Shown here in pieces: positions 60,876-64,000 of a DNA stretch of 64,000 nt. Each line of letters begins with the position of its first letter. Within the stretch, counting starts at the first letter, position 1. A model generated the notes under the pieces. It worked only from the letters and a program-made list of their open reading frames with translations, made no database searches and had not been told where the DNA came from. The DNA is from Pseudovibrio sp. Tun.PSC04-5.I4 (GTDB taxonomy: Bacteria > Pseudomonadota > Alphaproteobacteria > Rhizobiales > Stappiaceae), in contig NZ_FNLB01000006.1 of NCBI RefSeq assembly GCF_900104145.1, positions 2,129,001 through 2,193,000 of the forward strand, given 5' to 3'. The position numbers were made by a program, and so were the translations under genes.

Positions 60876-60926
60876 AAGGCCTGATGCGCACCGGATTCAC
60901 CTCCGAGTGCCGTCAGGCCTTTTTCC
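60876..60926 (+). terminator. terminator of the cold-shock gene
   Basis: aaggcctga (60876-60884) and tcaggcctt (60913-60921) pair perfectly with an inner hairpin-prone loop, followed by tttt and ccgttt. About 70 bases after the stop. Confidence 0.8.
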
Positions 60927-61224
60927 GTTTTATTCGCAGGCCGGTCTTGGGATTGTGCCAATGCTCACACCCGTGATTGCACCTGCCTGATACTCAACCT
61001 GACTTCCCCGCGGGTGCCAAGCTATTTCCCAATCACGACGAGCTGATGAATATGTGATGCGCATTAGACCCCGTTGTTTTTGCATTGCAATTTTCACAAT
61101 GTTAGTGCTCTGGGACACTCGTAAAACCGGCTCTAAAGGCCTATACTGGAATTCTGTGTGGCGACACATACTTTATAATCGTTAGAGCAGGCGAGCACTC
61201 ATAGTTTTGAGCAAGGAAATCATA

Positions 61225-61776
61225 GTGAAGGAACTCTCCAAGGCCAGCCGAACGCAGCAGCGGATTCTCACAGCAGCACTCGACTTGGTTCAGGCTCAAG
61301 GAGGCGGCCAGTTTTCGCTTGATGCAGTGGCAAAACATGCGGGGGTTTCCAAAGGCGGGTTGCTTTACAGTTTCCCCAGTAAACACGCTCTGATCCGCGC
61401 GATGGTTCAACACCATGTGGACCAAATTCGCGATGACGTAATGCAGGCCGAAAATGAGTATTCAGCGGATCCATATCGCCATAAATTGATGCGCGCCTTT
61501 ATTTCTGGAATTTGTGAAAATCACAAGGAAGACAACAAAGCAGCCTCTGGACTTTTGGCAGCTATTGCCGATGATCCAAGTCTGCTTGACCCGGTTCGTG
61601 AGTTTCACAAGGAACTGTATTCCCGCATCCAACTGGAGTCTGAAGACCCAGAACTAGCTTCCTTGGTTTATCTGTCGGTTCAAGGTATTCACAGCAATGG
61701 AATGTTCCAAGTTTTGGATAAAGAACAACTAGATGTCGACACACTACTGGACCGTATGATGGAAATACTCAAATAA
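61225..61776 (+). CDS. TetR/AcrR family transcriptional regulator
   Basis: 183 residues. The TetR helix-turn-helix region is RILTAALDLVQAQGGGQFSLDAVAKHAGVSKGGLLYSFPSK (HTH with the GGLLYSFPSK variant), then a helical ligand domain of C-terminal TetR type. The GTG at 61225 has AAGGAAA seven bases upstream; the TTG at 61207 has no ribosome site. It could regulate the following TRAP-type gene or an unlinked efflux system. Confidence 0.88.
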   Translation: MKELSKASRTQQRILTAALDLVQAQGGGQFSLDAVAKHAGVSKGGLLYSFPSKHALIRAMVQHHVDQIRDDVMQAENEYSADPYRHKLMRAFISGICENHKEDNKAASGLLAAIADDPSLLDPVREFHKELYSRIQLESEDPELASLVYLSVQGIHSNGMFQVLDKEQLDVDTLLDRMMEILK

Positions 61777-61890
61777 ACTCCACATAATTGTGATTTTTAG
61801 AGAAATTTCAAATTTAAGATGTGGCACATCCCCCTCCCTTTCTGTTAGTTTTATTACCTAGTATTTGTCAGGGTAAAATAGGGGATGCCG

Positions 61891-62966
61891 ATGAAGCGCC
61901 GTGATTTTCTCAGGAAAGCTGTTATCACCGGGGCTGCAGGCGGAGCTTCTGTTCTTGCTGCACCCGCACTTGCAAATTCCACACTCAATCTGAAACTGGT
62001 TGGGGCCTTCCCAAAAGGGTTTCCCGGCGTAGGGACATCCGCAGAGCAGCTTGGCAAGCGCATTGAAGCCCTGTCTGACGGTAAGATCTCCATCAAGTAT
62101 TATGGCGGTGGCGAGCTGGTTCCTCCATTTGAGACCTTCTCTGCTGTTTCCTCTGGCACTGCAGATATCGGTCACAACGCGCCGTATTACCAAGTTGGCA
62201 AAATTCGGTCGACTATGTACTTCACCACCCTGCCCTTTGGTCTGGATGCGACCGAGCTTTCTGGTTGGCTGCGCCACGGCGGCGGTCAGACTTTCTGGGA
62301 TGAAGCCTACGGAAACCGTTTTACGCAGGAAGCTCTGGTGCACAGGCTGGTGGCTGGTTCAAAAAACCAATCAAATCACTCGATGATCTTGTTGGGTTGA
62401 AAATGCGCATCGCTGGTTTAGGCGGCGATATTTTACGCAAGGTTGGTGCAACGACTGTCGTCACCCCTCCGCCGGAAATCTTCTCCGCCCTTCAATCCGG
62501 TGTTGTCGATGCAGCTGAATTTGTAGGCCCGTGGAATGACCTTGCACTGGGTCTTTACAAGATCGCGCCTTATTACCATCTGCCAGCGTTCCATGAGCCG
62601 GGCCCGGGTCTGGAGATGATCGTCAACCAGAACACCTATGAAAATCTCAGTCCTTGGCTAAAAACTGTTCTGGCGCAGGCCGCGACTGCTCAAGCAGAAG
62701 AAAGCACAGCTGAGTTCCGTTATAACAATACGATTGCTCTTTCAACATTGGTGGAACGCGGTGCAATTCTTTCCGCCTTCCCGAAGGATGTTATGGAAGC
62801 AATTGGGGCTGCTGCACGAGACGTCATTGCAGACTTCCCTAAGGGGGATGCTATGAGCGAGAAGATCCATGGGTCTTACATGGACTACGTGAGAGCCTGT
62901 GCTTTTTACGGAGCTCGCATGGAAGGGCAACTCTATCAGGACAGAGCAAGCGTCTGGGGAGAATAA
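61891..62966 (+). pseudogene. TRAP transporter binding protein (DctP type), frameshifted
   Basis: A Tat-like signal (MKRRDFLRKAVITGAAGGAS) and DctP core up to QEALVHRLVAG are in one frame, which then ends at 62,398. The rest, GWFKKPIKSLDDLVGLKMR, GLGGDILRKVGATTVVTPPP and EIFSALQSGVVDAAEFVGPW, continues in another frame to 62,966. The usual eight to nine residues between VAG and WF (around NTG.Q.GG) are absent, so a short deletion near 62,355 caused the shift. The family binds carboxylates or keto acids; dctQ and dctM are not adjacent. Without the deletion the length would be normal (about 365). Confidence 0.87.
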
Positions 62967-62993
62967 GATTTTCAATAAACTATGACGAATCGA

Positions 62994-63016
62994 AGGGAGC
63001 ATTAGCTCCCTTTTTT
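62994..63016 (+). terminator. terminator after the TRAP binding protein gene
   Basis: gggagc and gctccc around atta followed by six T residues, 28 bases after the stop at 62,966. Confidence 0.85.
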
Positions 63017-63298
63017 CTTGTTTACATGTGGAAGCAATAAGTTGCTCAAGATCATCAGACACAATTGCTAGGTAATTGGGTCTATCTTTTTGGGCCTCAA
63101 TTAAGAAAAGTAGACAAAAAATCGATAAATTATGCGAAATGGCAAATAAATATGAGTGTAGTACAAATTTTCACCTACAGATAAACACTCTATAAAGAAT
63201 TACTAATTCAATTTAGGCGTGTAATCACAAAACGGTGAAGCGTACGTTGCATTTTCCGTTTCACAATTGAAATTCGGGTTTCCCTTACAGGTGCTTCT

Positions 63299-64000
63299 AT
63301 GCGTCGTATTCTTCTAAAATATCGCATCATTGCGATATTCATGCTTGCGTTTGTGCCAATGCTTTACTTCGCTGGCTCACAAATATTTTCCGCCTACAAT
63401 AAGAAGATGGAAGCCTCGTCGATTGGACAAGTTGCCGAGTTTGTTCCTGTTTTGAGTGCTGTTGTTCATGAGCTGCAGAAGGAACGTGGTCGCTCCGCCG
63501 GTTATCTGGGATCCAAAGGAAAGAGCTTTGTTGAAGGCCTTAACCAGCAACAAAAACTGACCGACGATAAAATCCGCACTTATAATGCTGCGCTTACAAA
63601 CATCGACCTGAAAACCATCGATAGCGGTTTGGCAGCGCAAGTTGATATGGTGAATGACCGTCTTGCCAATATCGACCAGATTCGTGCTGATGTAAAAAAC
63701 CTGAATACCACTGTTGGCGAGACTGTTGCTTACTACAGTGGCACGATTAAAGAGGCCTTCAAATTTTTGCCCGACACTGTTCGTGTAAGCCGCGATGCAA
63801 GCCTCGTACGTAAACTGAGCATGTACGAAGAAGTGTTATTGGGTAAAGAAAACGCAGGTATCGAGCGGGCGATTGGTGCAAACGGATTCAGTGCGCAGGA
63901 GTTCAATGCTGCCAGTTACCGGCGTTTTGTTCGCCTGAGTGCGACACAAGATACCCACTTTGAGACTGCTCAATCTCTGATGACAGGGCCTCAAATCAAA
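63299..64000 (+). CDS. NIT-domain sensor or methyl-accepting chemotaxis protein, N-terminal part
   Basis: 234 residues to the window edge with no stop. One N-terminal membrane helix (IIAIFMLAFVPMLYFAGSQIF), then a helical periplasmic domain with VVHELQKERGRSAGYLGSKGKSF, the hallmark of the nitrate/nitrite-sensing NIT domain (P-box-like RGxSAGY). Such domains head chemoreceptors, kinases and cyclases; which one is outside the window. The ATG at 63299 is 280 bases after the previous terminator, with no gene between. Confidence 0.85.
   Translation, partial: MRRILLKYRIIAIFMLAFVPMLYFAGSQIFSAYNKKMEASSIGQVAEFVPVLSAVVHELQKERGRSAGYLGSKGKSFVEGLNQQQKLTDDKIRTYNAALTNIDLKTIDSGLAAQVDMVNDRLANIDQIRADVKNLNTTVGETVAYYSGTIKEAFKFLPDTVRVSRDASLVRKLSMYEEVLLGKENAGIERAIGANGFSAQEFNAASYRRFVRLSATQDTHFETAQSLMTGPQIK

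Noticed and set aside
60930..61169. 79-codon minus-strand ORF between the cold-shock and TetR genes
   Set aside because: No ribosome site before any start and no family; it lies in the promoter region of the TetR gene.
1..64000. tRNA, rRNA and CRISPR arrays
   Set aside because: I looked for cloverleaf ends, regular repeat-spacer patterns and rRNA cores and found none; a covariance search would be needed to exclude a tRNA fully.

Overview
The window reads as chromosomal DNA of a marine-type alphaproteobacterium of moderate GC content. A Pseudovibrio/Stappia-like Hyphomicrobiales is my best guess from the GapR-type protein, the DUF2849-containing cysteine operon and the style of the transporters. 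This is inference, because no rRNA or other taxonomic marker lies in the window.

Bases 1 to about 31,460 are a transposable Mu-like prophage lying mostly on the minus strand; its late end runs off the left edge. From right to left it carries an S24-type repressor (plus strand), an operator region with four direct repeats, a Ner-like regulator, a MuA-type DDE transposase, a MuB-type ATPase and small early genes including DUF3164, a GapR-like protein and GemA. These are followed by a Mor-like regulator, lysis genes, small and large terminase, a DUF935 portal, a MuF minor head protein with a C-terminal nuclease-like toxin domain, gpG, a protease with a nested scaffold gene, capsid and head-tail genes. 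The tail genes are of the P2 type (sheath, tube, E/E', tape measure, U, X, D, V), so head and tail look chimeric. Two probable programmed -1 frameshifts are visible: a canonical site in the tail chaperone, and a run of nine A residues at the portal stop that would fuse portal to MuF. Plus-strand cargo genes interrupt the operons: a PIN-nuclease-like gene with a small partner, a small secreted protein, and possibly one at the left edge. The right prophage end abuts the last quarter of a broken diguanylate cyclase gene.

From 31.8 to 42.3 kb come an SDR plus aldehyde dehydrogenase pair, an ABC exporter, a SLAC1/TDT-like membrane protein with an 8-bp tandem repeat in its promoter region, and a sulfate-assimilation operon (cysG, DUF2849, cysI, cysH, DUF934).

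From 42.9 to 46.7 kb a 750-residue protein of no family I recognise sits between an intact thiolase gene and the decayed 3' end of a second thiolase. Its start codon and ribosome binding site lie inside a perfect 13-bp inverted repeat. From 47 to 53.5 kb there are three glycosyltransferases, a LysE exporter, a flavoprotein, a deleted AraC-type regulator and a small lipoprotein between two copies of one hairpin.

From 54.3 to 60.3 kb is a branched-chain-amino-acid-type ABC uptake operon with a sodium/bile-acid-type symporter between the binding protein and the ATPases. A cold-shock gene, a TetR regulator, a frameshifted TRAP binding protein and the 5' end of a NIT-domain sensor or chemoreceptor follow to the right edge. 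I saw no tRNA, rRNA or CRISPR array.
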